From: Capra hircus
Lineage: Eukaryota; Chordata; Mammalia; Artiodactyla; Bovidae
Assembly: GCF_001704415.2 (NCBI RefSeq)
Contig: NC_030816.1
Coordinates: forward strand, 76,773,713 to 76,837,712
Direction: 5' to 3'
DNA length: 64,000 nt
Shown: positions 45,086-57,529 of the stretch, one piece after another
Numbering within the stretch: position 1 is the stretch's first letter
How the letters are laid out: each line of letters starts with the position of its first letter
Translations under genes and position numbers: made by a program
Notes under the pieces: generated by a model
Seen by the model: the letters and a program-made list of their open reading frames with translations, nothing else
Database searches by the model: none
What the model was told of the DNA's origin: nothing

Positions 45086-46586
45086 TGTGGGTAAGAAAGT
45101 TACAAAGCATGGCCAGAGTTTAGGAAGACTGACTCTTAATTTCGATCCATTCACTGATTGTTTGGTTCATGTGTTTAATAAATGTCACTATGCCCCTCTT
45201 GTGTACCAGCATCCACCTCTGACCAACTATGGGTGCAATCAGAGAGGATGGATGTCGCTGTGGTTCCTTACAGTCCAGTAAGGAGGACAAGATTCAAAAG
45301 GAAGTACATCATAGCCCAAGTTCTGTTCATGCAGCGCAAAGTAAGAACAGGGGCATGGAATATGTGATTGATAAAAAAAGACCACAGTGAAGGAAATTAA
45401 AGGCAACACGAATGTGGAAAAAATAAAAGCCAGTCCTTACAGTTTGCAACTAATGGGAAAATTCTGCTTCTATATCTAAGATGTTTCCTGATAAGTGAAA
45501 TATAAAGGAAAGTGACAAAGCAAAGTAACGACAAGTGATCACGATGAAGCCTTATTTCCAATTAGCACAGGAACTGTGAAAAGACCTTCAAGTTGGCCCT
45601 GGATGAACTCCCCATTGTAAAAAGGGCCTTGTCTCCTGGTTTTGGAAGAACGTTACCATAACTTTGAAATCTTATCCTGTTGTGAGTGCTTAGCAACACC
45701 AGCACAGTAGAAGAAAAGTGAATATTGAAAAATGTCCTGAAGTATTATTTTCAGACAAACACTTTACTTCAACATTAAACTGTACTACTGTTTCAAAAAC
45801 AAAACAAAACAAAACACAGTTTTTAATTCTGAGTAGGGAACAGTAATTGACCAAAGTGTTCATATATTTTACATCTAATATTTAGTCTAGGCTTTTAAAA
45901 AAACATATCGCTCTCCCAAATATATATGACTTTTCCCCAAGATAGTGCCTTCCAAGTTTGCTTGTTTGTTGAACATTAAATTACTACCCTTCGTTTTAAA
46001 CAGGTTTAGGATTACAATCACATACTTTGGGACTTTTATTTTAAACACTACTAATTTTATTTTCTCTTTTCACCCTGTGATCTAAATTTTCCTTTTCTTT
46101 TATTTTCAATCCAAGCACAGACACAAACATTTGACACAACTGCATTTATCTTCTACTCTATACTGCACGGCTTCTTAAGAAGACAGAGAGAGCTACAATT
46201 TTAACGTGCAAATCCCCAAACATGAAAAGGAGATGAAATGATTTAAAACAGGAGCTGAAAAGAGTAAAATTGAAAAAGAAGATCAAAGCACAGAGTTTGA
46301 GGAGCAGATGCTAGGTATTCAACCCCCACATAACATTCAGTGAGCCCTTGGGAAGACATGCATTCAGTGTTCAGTCACACACAGAACACCAGATGGTGCT
46401 GGAACTTTCTGTTGCTTCCGGACCAGGGTGACACCAGTCACCTTCACCGTAAAGGAAGATTCCCCATCACGGAACCTGTGACCACCCTGCCAGTATCAGG
46501 GATGTCTATGTGAGATAGTAGCTGGTGAGTGTCACAAGTGGGTCCTGGGTGTCAGCCCAACCTCACAAGTTCAAGTTTATTTTTAT
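45086..46586. other. Mostly unassigned intron
   Basis: About 1.5 kb. It includes an (AAAAC)n tract at 45797-45818 and no firm repeat or exon. Confidence 0.4.
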
Positions 46587-46850
46587 AGCAAGCTATGGTT
46601 TTAGTTATGTATGCATGTGAGAGATGGGCCATAAAGAAGGCTGAGCATGGAAGAATTGATGCTTTCGAACTGTGGTGCTGGAGAAGACCTTTGAGAGTCC
46701 CTTGGACTGCAAGGAGATCAAACCAGTCAATCCTAAAGGAAATCAACCCTAAGTATTCATAGCAAGGACTGATACTGAAACTGAAATTCCAATACTTTGG
46801 CCACTTGATGCGAAGAGTCAGCTTACTGGAAAAGACCCTGATCCTACAAA
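46587..46850 (+). mobile_element. BovB internal 3' fragment
   Basis: RT C-terminal region: 'gtatgcatgtgagagatggg', 'cccttggactgcaaggagat', 'ttccaatactttggccactt'. Truncated at both ends; it stops before the usual 3' terminus. Confidence 0.93.
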
Positions 46851-47899
46851 TGATTTCCCTTCCCCATCTGTATATTTGTATCTGCACAATATGATCATTT
46901 ATCAGGGTCCGGATAACAGGGAAAACAGACTCTAGAAGGATTTTTGTCAGTAGAAGGTGTTTGGGGGATGTGCTCTCAAAAACAGCACTTTGAAGGTGTG
47001 GGGGAAGTAGGATTGGGCAGAGAGAGACGTGGACCTGAGATGCAGAGAGCTGAGGTAGTGCTTCAGGGATGTCCTACATGGAGGCAAGGGCAGCGACCCT
47101 GTACCCATTGGCTGGGTAGGAGCTGCCCTGCACAGGAGCACAACTCAGATGAGGCAAATCCCTGGGACTGAGGACACATCCTGCCTGGGGACTGTGAGCC
47201 TTCCGTGGGTAGCACTCTGGGAGCTGGGGGAATCAGGGCCCCAGAACTGAAGAGCAGCACCCGGGCTGCTCCTGACAGCTTGTGCTATTAATATATCAGC
47301 TACACTGTTAGCTACTAAGTCTCCAGAACGGCTGCTTTCAAACAACAAAGAGAATAAAGCTCCCGCCAGTTGTGTTTCGTGGCAGACACAATGAATACAG
47401 ATGGAGGGAACATTTGCTTTCATATCTGCTTGACACCAGAGTCAAACCCTTTATCGCTATGAGATGCTTCTTTCTCCATTTGTCTCTAAATGAACACCGT
47501 TTCCAAGTCCCACTGTCGAACTTTTCTAAGGACTGAATTAGCAGTGTGGCAGCAATGAGAACCGTGCGAAGACAGGGAAAGGGCCACATCTCTCATGAGA
47601 CAGCCAATTACATGGAGGTCTCCAAACCATTTCAGATGTCTGTTTTTCTAACAGTTTGAATGGTTGCTCAACGATCCCAGTGGTTTCTCTAGCCAACGAA
47701 TCAAGGCTGGTTCCACCTTTCTCCCCTCTAAGTCTGCCTGCCTGCCTAGGTACCTTTTCTACTTCTCCAACCAAACAACTCCAACAACTAGTCCTGCCCT
47801 CTGTCTGGCTCCGTATCACCGTCCATCCTGTCTGATTCTTTCTTCCACAGATAATCTCTCTCCCAGCTCTTAAACCCAGCACTGACCAGGAGCCAGGTG
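46851..47899. other. Unassigned, GC-richer intron
   Basis: 46,930-47,280 is clearly richer in G and C than its surroundings and open in several frames on both strands. I recognise neither an exon nor a repeat. Confidence 0.4.
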
Positions 47900-48385
47900 A
47901 CTGGGTAATGAAGGTATGGTACATACACATAATGGAATATTATTCAGCCATAAAGAAGAATGAAATAATGCCATTTGCAGCAGCAGGGATGAACCTAAAG
48001 ATTCCCTATCCACTCAGTGAAGTAACCCAGATAAAGACAACTGTCATATGATATCACTTATATGTGGAATCTAAAAAAATAAGTAATACAAAATAGAAAT
48101 AGACTCACAGACATAGAAAGCAAACTTATGGTTACCAAAGGGGAAAGGTAGGGGTGGGGGGATAAATTAGAAGTTTGGGATTAAAATATATAGACTACTA
48201 TATATAGATGACCAAAAAGGACCTACTATATAGCACAGGGAACTATAACCAATATTTTATAAGCTATAGGGGAAAAGAATCTGAAAAAGAATATATATGT
48301 GTATGTATATATATCTTAATCACTTTACTGTATACCTAAAACTAACACATTATAAGTTTACTATATTTCAAGTTCTTAAAAGAAA
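47900..48385 (+). mobile_element. L1 ORF2 end and 3' UTR
   Basis: 'aatggaatattattcagcca', 'tgccatttgcagcagcaggg', 'tcacttatatgtggaatcta', 'agactcacagacatagaaag', 'actatatagcacagggaact', 'gtatacctaaaactaacaca' in order. Confidence 0.92.
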
Positions 48386-51004
48386 GGAGTTGCCAAATAG
48401 TGGCATGCAGGCAAGAATCTGGGCTGAAAATGGGCTTTCTTTCACCAGCAACATTCTAAGAAAACATGTTAATTTGAATGTTTTTTAGGTGTGACTTAAC
48501 ATTTCCTAGTTTTCCATAGATTCATTACTCTAGATTTCTTTAAACCAACCACATCTCAAATCACCTGAAGGTAAATGAGTTTAAAACATGTAGAAAAGAG
48601 AAAGACTTGACTTCCATATACTCACAGATGGGAAGGGAGGTAAGGAGGGAACCCGATGAGAAATCATAGGAAGAGGTAATAAGCTCTCCCAATTTAAAAA
48701 GAAGCTATTGCAATTTTCTGATACGGTTATTTTAATTATATTTTGGGGAAAAGTAGAAGGAATTTCCATTCACTTTTTCCATCCCACCATCCAGTATTTT
48801 AAATTAGTATAAATTTAAATAAGTTTACTATTTCAATTGAACTATTTAAAGCAAACTCAGATCAGAACTAAATAAAAGTTATTTGTTAGCAATGTAAAGA
48901 TATAAATGCAGGAAATGTATATTTTGATACATGTATATAAAGTCTAAGATTTTGGTGTTTTTATATATAACCAAGAAGCAAATCCCAAGTTTCAATCAGC
49001 TATAAAACCTTTTGGTACATTTTATATAAAAGTTTGGAAATCACCAAAGCACATATAAACAGCAATTAATTGGTATATTTCATGTAGCCAAGTATTAGCA
49101 TAAGACTTGACTTTGTATCTATATTTGTTTTCTAGTAAGTAAAATGGCTCAGCTATCTATGTTTTTGAGGGTCACCGCGTAGGAACAGTTGTTGGGAGTT
49201 CAGAAGCAAAGTTGGATGCATATTTGGTTATCATCCTTGAGAAAGGAGGTGAAATTTTGAGTCATCCTCATTTTATAAGAAGTCTGAAAACAATAAATTA
49301 AAAATAACATGAAAAAACTCCATTAGGTTCACATAAAAACATGAAATGTCAGGGACTTTAAAACTTAGAATTAAAAGACAATAACTGGAAGTAAAAAAAA
49401 AATTAAGTCATAACAGACTATGACAGATTTTTGGCCTGAAATTAAGGCTCAAGAATAACTTTTGTTCATGAATTTGAGAAAGATATTTAGCTCTGTCATA
49501 AATGGTACTTATGACACTGATGTCTTAACTTTCAAGAAGCATAAAAATACTTACCAATAAATCATCTATATTTCTATTTTAAAATTTGGCTTATATCTTA
49601 GTATTCCTAGAAAAATTGCACAGTTCAGGCTTTTACTATCAATAATGGTTTTAGGTTTCCCAAAATCATGAGCATAGGTCAGTAGTATTCATTTTACTTC
49701 TTTGATTTTCAGGTTCAGATAAGATAGGGAGAAAAAAATGCTTAAGAGTTGCTTTAAAATCTACTTTACATAACCCCAATATTCTCTACCAAGGATTTAG
49801 ACTGAAATATTATTAGAAGAAAGAGTGCACACACATACACACACACACAGAAAGACAACAACAACAAAAAGTACCTTTTATCGCACCAGGAGTCTTCAAG
49901 GTTGTTTTTATCATATTCCACCTTTTATGGTGGCTTTTGGGAGTTGTCCTAATTCAATCAGTATCTAAACTAAACACAGCTTTCACCAAGGGAACTTCCA
50001 GCTCCCCCAGAAGCTCTCCCCTCAAGTATCCCTATAGCAACCCCTCTATAAAAGCATATTATTCTCCTCTCATTCTTTAGCCTCACCCCCTGCTTACTGA
50101 CCAAATGCACCGCTCCCTAATGCCAACATTTCAACAAAGACAGTTTTCACATTGATTAATAAAAAGTGCTTCAGATGCATTTTCAAGGGGAAAAAAATGA
50201 CACCTTTTTCAGTCAGTGTTTAGAATTCCGGCATTCTTCTTATGCTGAAAAAAATCATTCAATGCATTCAAAGTCCGCAGTTTTAATCTTAGATATATAT
50301 GTAAAGTTTTAATTTCAGAATTTGAGAGAAAGAAATTTGTAGACCAATACTACATTGGCATTTAATTTCTCATATTCATACTTACACAGCAAATAAACTG
50401 GTTTATTTCTAATTTGTTCTTTGAATTTGCTGGATTTTTTCCAAGTGCCATTGTGGGACACATATTAAAAATTATAATTACTATATTAGAAATATACCTG
50501 ATAGCCAATTACCAAGGGAATCACACTTTTTTAAAATATATATATGCAAATAGTATTGGAAAGATTTTACATTATGTTACATAAATATCAGTTAAAGAAA
50601 AAGCCATTCCAGAAAAAAATAAACTATACATATATAAGTGCAAGAATCCACAAAGAGTATTTTTAAAATCCCATGTTATGCTTCTGAAGGCAATTAGATT
50701 CCCAAGCAATAAATGTTTACAAACTTATGCATCTCTACAGGCTAAAGTAAAACAATTCTTTGACCGAGGATTTCAAGGCAAAATAGACTCAGTTGCAGCC
50801 ATACTCATGCCCATTAAACAACACTACAAAATTATTAATAATAACACTATCTTCGTGTTTCTGTCTTGTTTAGAGTAAGCAATGTTTACTGTGAGATAAA
50901 ACTTAATCCCCAAAACTTGTTTATATAGAATGCTATTTCCATGACTTAAAGAAAAAAAAATCCTTGCAGTTCAGTAGAGGCAAAATGGAATAATTAATTT
51001 TCCC
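48386..51004. other. Longest repeat-poor stretch
   Basis: About 2.6 kb of AT-rich intron in which I identify only a short (CA)n at about 49827-49848. No exon or RNA gene recognised. Confidence 0.45.
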
Positions 51005-51420
51005 AGTCAACTTTGGACTCTGGAAGTGAAACAGACCTGATTTGGAATCCTAACATCAACATTTACCGTGAGAACTTAAAAAGGTGACTCGGCCAATTTA
51101 TGCCTCAGTTGACTCATGTGTGTTAGTTGCTCAGTTGTGTCTGACTCTTTGTGACCCCATGGACTGTAACTTGCCAAGCTCCCGTGTCCATGGAATTCTC
51201 CAGGCAAGAATACTGGAATGGGTGACCATTCCCTTCTCCAGGGGATCTTCCCAACCCAGGGATTGAACCCAGGCCTCTCACACAGCAGGCAGATTCTTTA
51301 CTGTCTGAGCCACCAGGGAAGTCCTGACTCATACGTGAAATGGGGATAAAAAGAGTAACACAAACCCCACCGAATCACTGTAATGATTTAACCGCACATG
51401 TGATTTATTGTACACAAATT
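51005..51420 (+). mobile_element. MIR SINE, split by Bov-tA
   Basis: 'gaaacagacctgatttggaa' and 'ccaatttatgcctcagttga' precede the SINE; 'gtgaaatggggataaaaaga' and 'ccgaatcactgtaatgattt' follow it. Confidence 0.78.
51118..51325 (-). mobile_element. Bov-tA SINE, full length
   Basis: Reverse Bov-tA from GTTAGTTGCTCAGTTGTGTC to GAGCCACCAGGGAAGTCC; TGACTCAT on both flanks. Confidence 0.95.
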
Positions 51421-51699
51421 GCACGCAAGGCAATGACTAGGTATAGTAATGATTTTGGGAGGTGAAAGTGAGGCAAAGGTAGCCAAGGAGGGCTTGTAAA
51501 CTTAGCCCCTTCATATCCCATAAAAGTATTTCCCCTTCCCAGAAGCATGGCTGTGTCTGTGTGCATGTGTGCGCATGTAAGGGGGAGAAACTTCATGCAA
51601 ACATGGTAAACTCCATTTAGTTTATTGCTCCAAAAGCTTGAATCTGTGGTGCACACGGAAAGACAGTTAAACCACTAAGCCCACTGAGAGAGCAAAAAG

Positions 51700-52055
51700 G
51701 CACCTCAGTTGCTATAACCTAAGGGTCCATCTGAAAATAAGTGGATAAAGAATAGGAGACTAGCAGGCTACAGCCCAAGGGGTCTCAAAGAGCTGGACAC
51801 ACCTGAAGCAACTTAGCACACACACACACAGGGGAGAAGGAAGGAGGGAGGGTCAGTGTAGGGGTAGGGGAGTAAGCGGAACAAACTATTAGGTAGAAAG
51901 TGAGCTACAAAGATACATTGTACAACACAGGGATTATAGCCAATATTGTAGAATAACTATAAATGTAGTGCAACCTTTAAAATTATGAATCACTATATTT
52001 TACACCTGTAACTTATAAGATATTGTATATCAACTATGCTTAGATTTTTAAAAAG
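51700..52055 (+). mobile_element. L1 3' end, split by a Bov-tA 3' scrap
   Basis: 'aagggtccatctgaaaataa' and 'gtggataaagaatagga' before, 'acaaagatacattgtacaac', 'gggattatagccaatattgt' and 'acacctgtaacttataagat' after, fit an L1 3' UTR. Confidence 0.7.
51757..51830 (+). mobile_element. Bov-tA 3' fragment with (CA)n tail
   Basis: 'actagcaggctacagcccaa', 'ggggtctcaaagagctggac', end 'caacttagcacacacacaca'. Confidence 0.82.
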
Positions 52056-52764
52056 TTATTTAACAGAGGGAAAAGCAACAGTCAAAGCTGTGGGCAAGAT
52101 AAAGATGCTGGTTTGTTTGAGGATAATGTGTTCCCTCTGCTCACTCCGGAGCAAGCAAGGAACATGACCTTTCCTTTTATTGTAAGTTCGCACTGTCAAG
52201 GGCAATTTTACTTCTTTTCAGGAAGGAACAATATTAACATGGAGAAAAAAATATCCACATTAAAAAATAGTAACAACAAAGAAGTTGTGATAGGAAGGAG
52301 GTGACAAAGGGTCAGAGGAACACAGAGCAGGAAAATATAGATGCAGAGGTAATTTGAGTCCAATTCACCTCCTTTCAAATTATATTAAAAGCATGGTTGA
52401 AATAGCATTTTTGGCAGTACATTTCCAATTCACGACACTAGGATAAGGCTTAGTGGAATTATCAAGAGCATGGATGCCAAATGGACATCAGGCAGGAAGA
52501 GAAACCACAGGCTCATTTTCAGCAAGGTGTCCTTACAGCATCACATCACGTAGAGCTTGGCCTGACTCAAATATTAATTTCACAAATAAATGCAGCTATA
52601 ACAGAGACTCTTCATCATTTAAGGTTATAATCTCAGTGGTTAAAAAACAATCTCTTGGATTTTTGTGGCACTGTAAATTAACCTGTCGTTTACTACACAT
52701 TATTTTAAATATTAACCAAATCATGCTAACTCTTTTTGCCTTTTCATTGTGTTCATTGTGTTCA
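52056..52764. other. Unassigned intron
   Basis: Nothing recognised. Confidence 0.4.
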
Positions 52765-52868
52765 TGGACATGAATCTGAGCAAACTGGGAGATAGTGAAG
52801 GACAGGGAAGCCTGGCGTGCTGCAGTTCAAGGGACTGCAAAGAGTCAGACACGATTGAGCAATGCAAC
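52765..52868 (+). mobile_element. BovB 3' terminal fragment
   Basis: 'catgaatctgagcaaactgg', 'gacagggaagcctggcgtgc', 'agtcagacacgattgagcaa'. Confidence 0.9.
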
Positions 52869-53918
52869 AAAAATGTTAACTCTTCATCAGTGGAATAGAT
52901 TTTTTCCCTTCTTATAATAAGATAAAAGTGTACATTCTTTTGTTGTCCTGAAACTCACAGTTTTCTTTAATACTGAGGACCTTTATCAGTGGGTTGTTCT
53001 ACAAGCCTTGGTGAAGTAGATACAACAGGTACTTTGAATGCTTCTGTTGAATTGTCTCTCTTTTTACCATTCCTCGAAGCAGAGGCAACAGAGAAGAATA
53101 AAAGAATATTTTTCATTGGTCATGATCTTTAGTCTGAAATCTCCTGTTATCCCAGTGTCAAACAGTTATTACAACAGTTGCCTTGAATGTATAGATATTT
53201 CTGCAAAATCCAAGACTATTGAATGGTCAAGAAACAGCTTCTTTCCTGCTTTCTGAAAAAAAAAAAAAGGAGGGAGATCTGACTCCTTTACAAAGATAAC
53301 CTTGGTTATAGAAAAGAAACGTAATGATGAGGAAAGCAAAAGATTCATCTTACCAAGTATTAAAATAAAATAAATAGCTAAATTAACTAAAACATTGTGA
53401 TACCAGAGAAGGAACAAATCACAGAATGGAATGGAATACATAATCCTGAAAGACACTCCAGGCTCATTTGAAAATGAGAATGATTACCGAGCCTTCAGGA
53501 ATGATTACTTAGGTTAAGGAAAAAGTAGAGGGCAAATTAAACAGAAAAATCCACTTACAGCCTCACTTTGCCCCCAGAAATTTACAAATGGGTTAGGGAA
53601 TCAAAGAAAATAAAATAACTATAACAACTACCTATCAATATCTATGTTTACCAAATGAAGAAACATATTCTAGGTGTAAAAGTAACAATATTCTAGGTCT
53701 AAAAAAAGTAAAGATATTCTAGGACTAAAAGAAAAGGGAGAGTATTTCATTGCATAAAAGCAAAAACTGCATACTCGAGAAAGCATAAACATAATTAAAA
53801 GTAAAGCATATATGAGGAAATATTTGCCAAAATATAATAGCAAAAATTTTAAATAAAATCAATGGAAAAAACTTTAAATCTTCTTACACTGTTAAGCAAA
53901 GATATGAACCAGCTATTC
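52869..53918. other. Unassigned intron
   Basis: AT-rich. Short A-run at 53257-53269; a roughly repeated 'atattctagg' motif at about 53666-53722. Confidence 0.4.
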
Positions 53919-54114
53919 TTGGGCTTCCCTTGTGGCTCAGGTGGTAAAGAATCTGCCTGCAATGCAGGAGACCTGGATTCGATCCCTATGTTGGAAAGAT
54001 CCCCTGGAGAAGGGAAAGGCTACCCACTCCAGTATCCTGACCTGGAAATTCTATGGACTGTATAGTCCATGGGGTCACAAAGAGTCCGACACAACTGAGC
54101 AACTTTCACTTCAC
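53919..54114 (+). mobile_element. Bov-tA SINE, full length, TSD
   Basis: GGGCTTCCCTTGTGGCTCAG head to GAGCAACTTTCACTTCAC. AACCAGC(T/A)ATTC flanks both ends, one mismatch. Confidence 0.95.
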
Positions 54115-54344
54115 ATAAACCAGCAATTCACAAAGTGGCTTTTAAAATACGTGAAATAAGGTTTGTGATTACTTGAAAAGTGAGATAAGCATGAATTCCA
54201 GGGGTAATTTTTAAACAGGAAGATCTTGAGTTGCAAAGAGCTCCTATTTTTGAAAGCTAATATTTTCAGTTATTATAATAAAGCGTAAGCAACATTGATA
54301 AATTAGCTATTTCTTTCCCATAGTCTCAGTATTATGGGAGATCA

Positions 54345-54402
54345 GTGGTTCTCAAAGTGCCTTCACAGCATCACCTAGGAACTTGTTAGAAATACACACA
54401 GT
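54345..54402 (+). mobile_element. MER5A (hAT-Charlie) fragment
   Basis: 'tcagtggttctcaaagtgcc' and 'catcacctaggaacttgtta', then GAAATAC, match the first part of MER5A. Confidence 0.8.
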
Positions 54403-54424
54403 TCCAGTATCACCTCTTTTTCTC

Positions 54425-54500
54425 CGCCTTTCAGTTCCTCATCTGTATAATGGGGAGAGTAATGTCACCTGCCTCACACGGCCGTTAGGAGAACAGCACA

Positions 54501-54539
<39 letters not shown>

Positions 54540-54815
54540 CAGTCACTTCAGTCATGCTGGACTCTGCAACCCTATGGACTGTAGCCCACCAGACTCCGCT
54601 AGCCCACCAGGCTCCTCTGTCCATGGGATTCTCCAGGCTAGAACACGAGAGTGGGTTGCCATGTCCTCTTCCAGGGGGACTTCCCGACCCAGGGATCGAA
54701 CCCAGACCTCTCATATCTTTCCCACATTGGTAGGGACCACCTGAGAAGCCCCCAGCACAGAACCCAAAGGACACAAAACAGTGCTTGGCATAGTCTAGCC
54801 ATATTGCCAAATAAA
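54425..54815 (+). mobile_element. MIR 3' half, split by Bov-tA
   Basis: 'cagttcctcatctgtataat', 'tgtcacctgcctcacacggc' before the SINE; 'aacagtgcttggcatagtct' after it. Confidence 0.72.
54501..54752 (-). mobile_element. Bov-tA SINE with (TG)n tail
   Basis: Reverse Bov-tA. A (TG)n run of about 17 units is at 54504-54537, then Bov-A with a partly duplicated AGCCCACCAG block, then the tRNA half. CAGCACAG flanks it at 54493-54500 and 54753-54760. Confidence 0.93.
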
Positions 54816-54829
54816 AATTTAAAAACAAA

Positions 54830-55744
54830 TAACTTTTAAAAGGGAAAAGATCACATTCAAAGTTTTTAAAAATAATAATTACACTATCAAAAATGACACT
54901 AAATGGTATATCTATAATAGAAACGTAGGTTAGTAAGAGAAGTTAGGAATGATAAGAATAGGAAAAAGAAAAAAGAATAAGCACAGGCTGCATCCAGAAT
55001 ATTCTCAAATACTCTGACAGTCGAGGGCCATACATAATTCAAGGAACTTCTTAGAGGTAAGCCTAGCAGTGCAAATTCCTATGCTCAGTCTAAAACAATT
55101 TGGGAATAGAAAACTCATTATGATGATGGCAAAGATTGTGCTCGCTTTGTTTTCTATGCTAATAAAGCAGCTGTTGGAGACATGGCTTGAAGCCCTATTT
55201 TAAAAAATAAACAACCCTTTATTAATTTATAAGTGAGGCAAATATGATCTGAGCCTGTCATCAAAATGTGTTTTTAGTGAGTTCAGTCTATTAATTGTCA
55301 CTCTTCTGATTTACCATTTTGTTACTGAAACAATTTAAAAACAAAAAGTGTAAGTCTAGTAATTGCTTCAGTGTTGTCTAGACCCTGTCTGACAACTCCA
55401 CTAAATTTTTCAATTATTTTGTTGTTAACAATAACTAAATAAATTATCCTGAAGTCACAGCAAAATAAGTGGAAAATACAGTCTTGAAGTTTCTAGTTTT
55501 AGCCACTTTTGCTCAAGACTAAATGAAATAAAAATTCAAGTATTATTACTTTCTCTGTATTGTGCAGGTATTTGATTTTTCAAAATGTTAAAATATCTTT
55601 TGTTCTGCTTTCAAAAATCTTTTGAATACTTGCCTATAAAATGTTGACTCTCTCAGATTTCAAATGTCTGCTCTTCCATCTCTGTGTATAATTTTTAGCT
55701 CCTTTCATAAGAACAGATTAACCAGGGAGCTAGTTACCTGTGCA
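54830..55744. other. Unassigned intron
   Basis: About 0.9 kb, AT-rich, nothing recognised. Confidence 0.4.
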
Positions 55745-55948
55745 TTTGGGGTCAAGAGGTTAAAGCGTCTGCCTCCAATGCGGGAGACCCGGGTTTGATC
55801 CCTGGGTCGGGAAGATCCCCTGGAGAAGGAAATGGCAACCCACTCCAGTATTCTTGCCTGGAGAATCCCATGGACAGAGAAGCCTTGTAGGTTACAGTCC
55901 ACGGGGTCGCAAAGAGTCAGACACGACTGAGTGACTTCACCTCACCTC
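55745..55948 (+). mobile_element. Bov-tA SINE
   Basis: tRNA half with a damaged 5' end (gttaaagcgtctgcctccaa), GGTTTGATCCCTGGGTCGGG, and Bov-A unit to GACTGAGTGACTTCACC. Confidence 0.94.
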
Positions 55949-56255
55949 AAGATGAGGGAGTCACGAGGGCTCATGAAAAACAAGAAGAATGAAGTTGCCA
56001 ATTTGAACCTCTTGGGGAAGCCCAACCTTAGCATCACTAGGAAATGGGTTGAGGCCATATTGAGCCTTGAGTGTTTCTTCACAGCAAAAGAAATAGAGCT
56101 GGGTCCTTTTCTTCCTTCACAGCTAACACATTTGGGATGGGAAGGTGTGTTCCATCTGCTCCCACCAGAAAGTCAGACTCCCAAACTATAATTGTTCCTT
56201 CAGTCAGAGACAACTGAAAAAGATGGAATTCATTTCCTCCTACTGATAGGGAGGA
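55949..56255. other. Unassigned intron
   Basis: Nothing recognised. Confidence 0.35.
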
Positions 56256-56532
56256 AGTTGCTGCTGCTGCTGCTAAGTTGTTTCAGTCGTGTCCGACTCT
56301 GTGTGACCCCATAGATGGCAGCCCACCAGGCTTCCCCGTCCTTGGGGTTCTCCAGGCAAGAACACTGGCGTGGGTTGCCATTTCCTTCTCCAATGCATGA
56401 AAGTTAAAAGTGAAAGGGAAGTCGCTGTCATGTCCGACTTCGTGACCCCATGGACTGCAGCCCACCAGGCTCCTTCGTCCATGGGATTCTCCAGGCAAGA
56501 GTACTGGAGTGGGGTGCCATTGCCTTCTCCAG
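56256..56532 (-). mobile_element. BOV-A2 SINE, dimer, TSD
   Basis: Reverse dimer with (GCT)n AAGTTGTTTCAGTCGTGTCC, linker CAATGCATGAAAGTTAAAAG and a second monomer to CATTGCCTTCTCC. AGGAAGTT flanks both ends. Confidence 0.95.
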
Positions 56533-56570
56533 GTAGGAAGTTAGGCATGAGCAAAGAGGTGTGGCCTACC

Positions 56571-57136
56571 TGAAAAACATTCAGATTGATATCTTAAACC
56601 CCACACCAAACATGCCCCAATGTGGCTCATGAGAGCTACACTACAAAATAACCACAGAGATTCTGCGCCCTAAGCACAGTGGATACAAACTAGCCAGAGG
56701 GACTTCTCCAGCTCCTGCATATGTGCTGGTGATGCACAGCTCTGTCCTCAAGTGACCTTAGGCAGCCAGGAGCCTATTAAGGGTTCATAAATATTCTATA
56801 CCTACATGCATCTGATTATACCAGACTGAATTATGGGAAAGACATGCGCAATAGAGCCTGTTGTTACATAACCTGGAACTGTCCATGAAAACCATCAGTT
56901 CACACTCACATAGGCAAATATGTAAAAGCCCTGTCTTGAAAACCCTGTGTACCTCAACATTCTGGGCCCAGTGCTTCTCTTGGCGTGGCCCACCACTCCC
57001 TTGAGGTGTTCTTTCTGTTCTTTCTTCAATAAACTTGTTTCTGCCATAGGTAAGACCTCAGATTCATTTTTATGTCCTTACCAAGAACCAAGGCCCATAA
57101 GGAAGGGTGCTCTTCGACTCTCCTTATCTGGTAACA
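56571..57136 (+). mobile_element. Endogenous retrovirus-type LTR (probable)
   Basis: Has the form of a retroviral LTR of about 566 bp, starting TG and ending CA. It has an A/T-rich TATA-like segment (cataaatattc) near 56788, a C-rich promoter-proximal part, AATAAA at 57028-57033, and a T-rich region before it (ttctgttctttcttc), as in class I ERV LTRs. No coding gag/pol was recognised downstream, so solo LTR or heavily decayed. Borders uncertain. Confidence 0.55.
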
Positions 57137-57529
57137 CTACAAATTTATAAAGAACTGTCTAGGATATTTCAGTCCCTAGTAGCAAGGAAAGAAACCTTTC
57201 CAGTGGTGCCCACATCCCTAAAAAGGAAAACAAACCAACTCCCTCCCCACAGCAGTATAAGAGCCTCCCAGGACCCTCCCCCTAATCAGGCCCGGATCTG
57301 GAGGGATTTGAGTGTGATCTCTCTACCCAAGTCTCAGGAAGGGATGAACAAGGGGATTTTCGTCCATGTGGTTTGTAAACTAGGAGACATAGAGAGTCTC
57401 GCTCAGAAATCAAATTGTTTCTTTAATCTGCTTCTTAATCTGGACTTTTTGGGCCCATGTAGGAATACAGAGTTTTTTTGTTTGTTTGTTTGTTTAAACT
57501 GACAATTTATCTCAGCTATGTGCTCTGAA
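57137..57529. other. Unassigned sequence after the LTR
   Basis: A 131-codon open frame (57107-57502) crosses it but shows no retroviral or host motif I can identify. (TTTG)n at about 57478-57494. Confidence 0.4.

Noticed and set aside
50048..50060. TATA-like CTATAAAAG on the plus strand
   Set aside because: Isolated motif in AT-rich DNA, opposite to SYNE1, with no initiator or exon context.
54504..54537. TG/CA repeats considered as CRISPR or tandem-gene signal
   Set aside because: Simple dinucleotide microsatellite at the 3' end of a SINE.
57107..57502. 131-codon frame after the putative LTR, considered as gag remnant
   Set aside because: No matrix, capsid or zinc-knuckle motif visible and no splice context.
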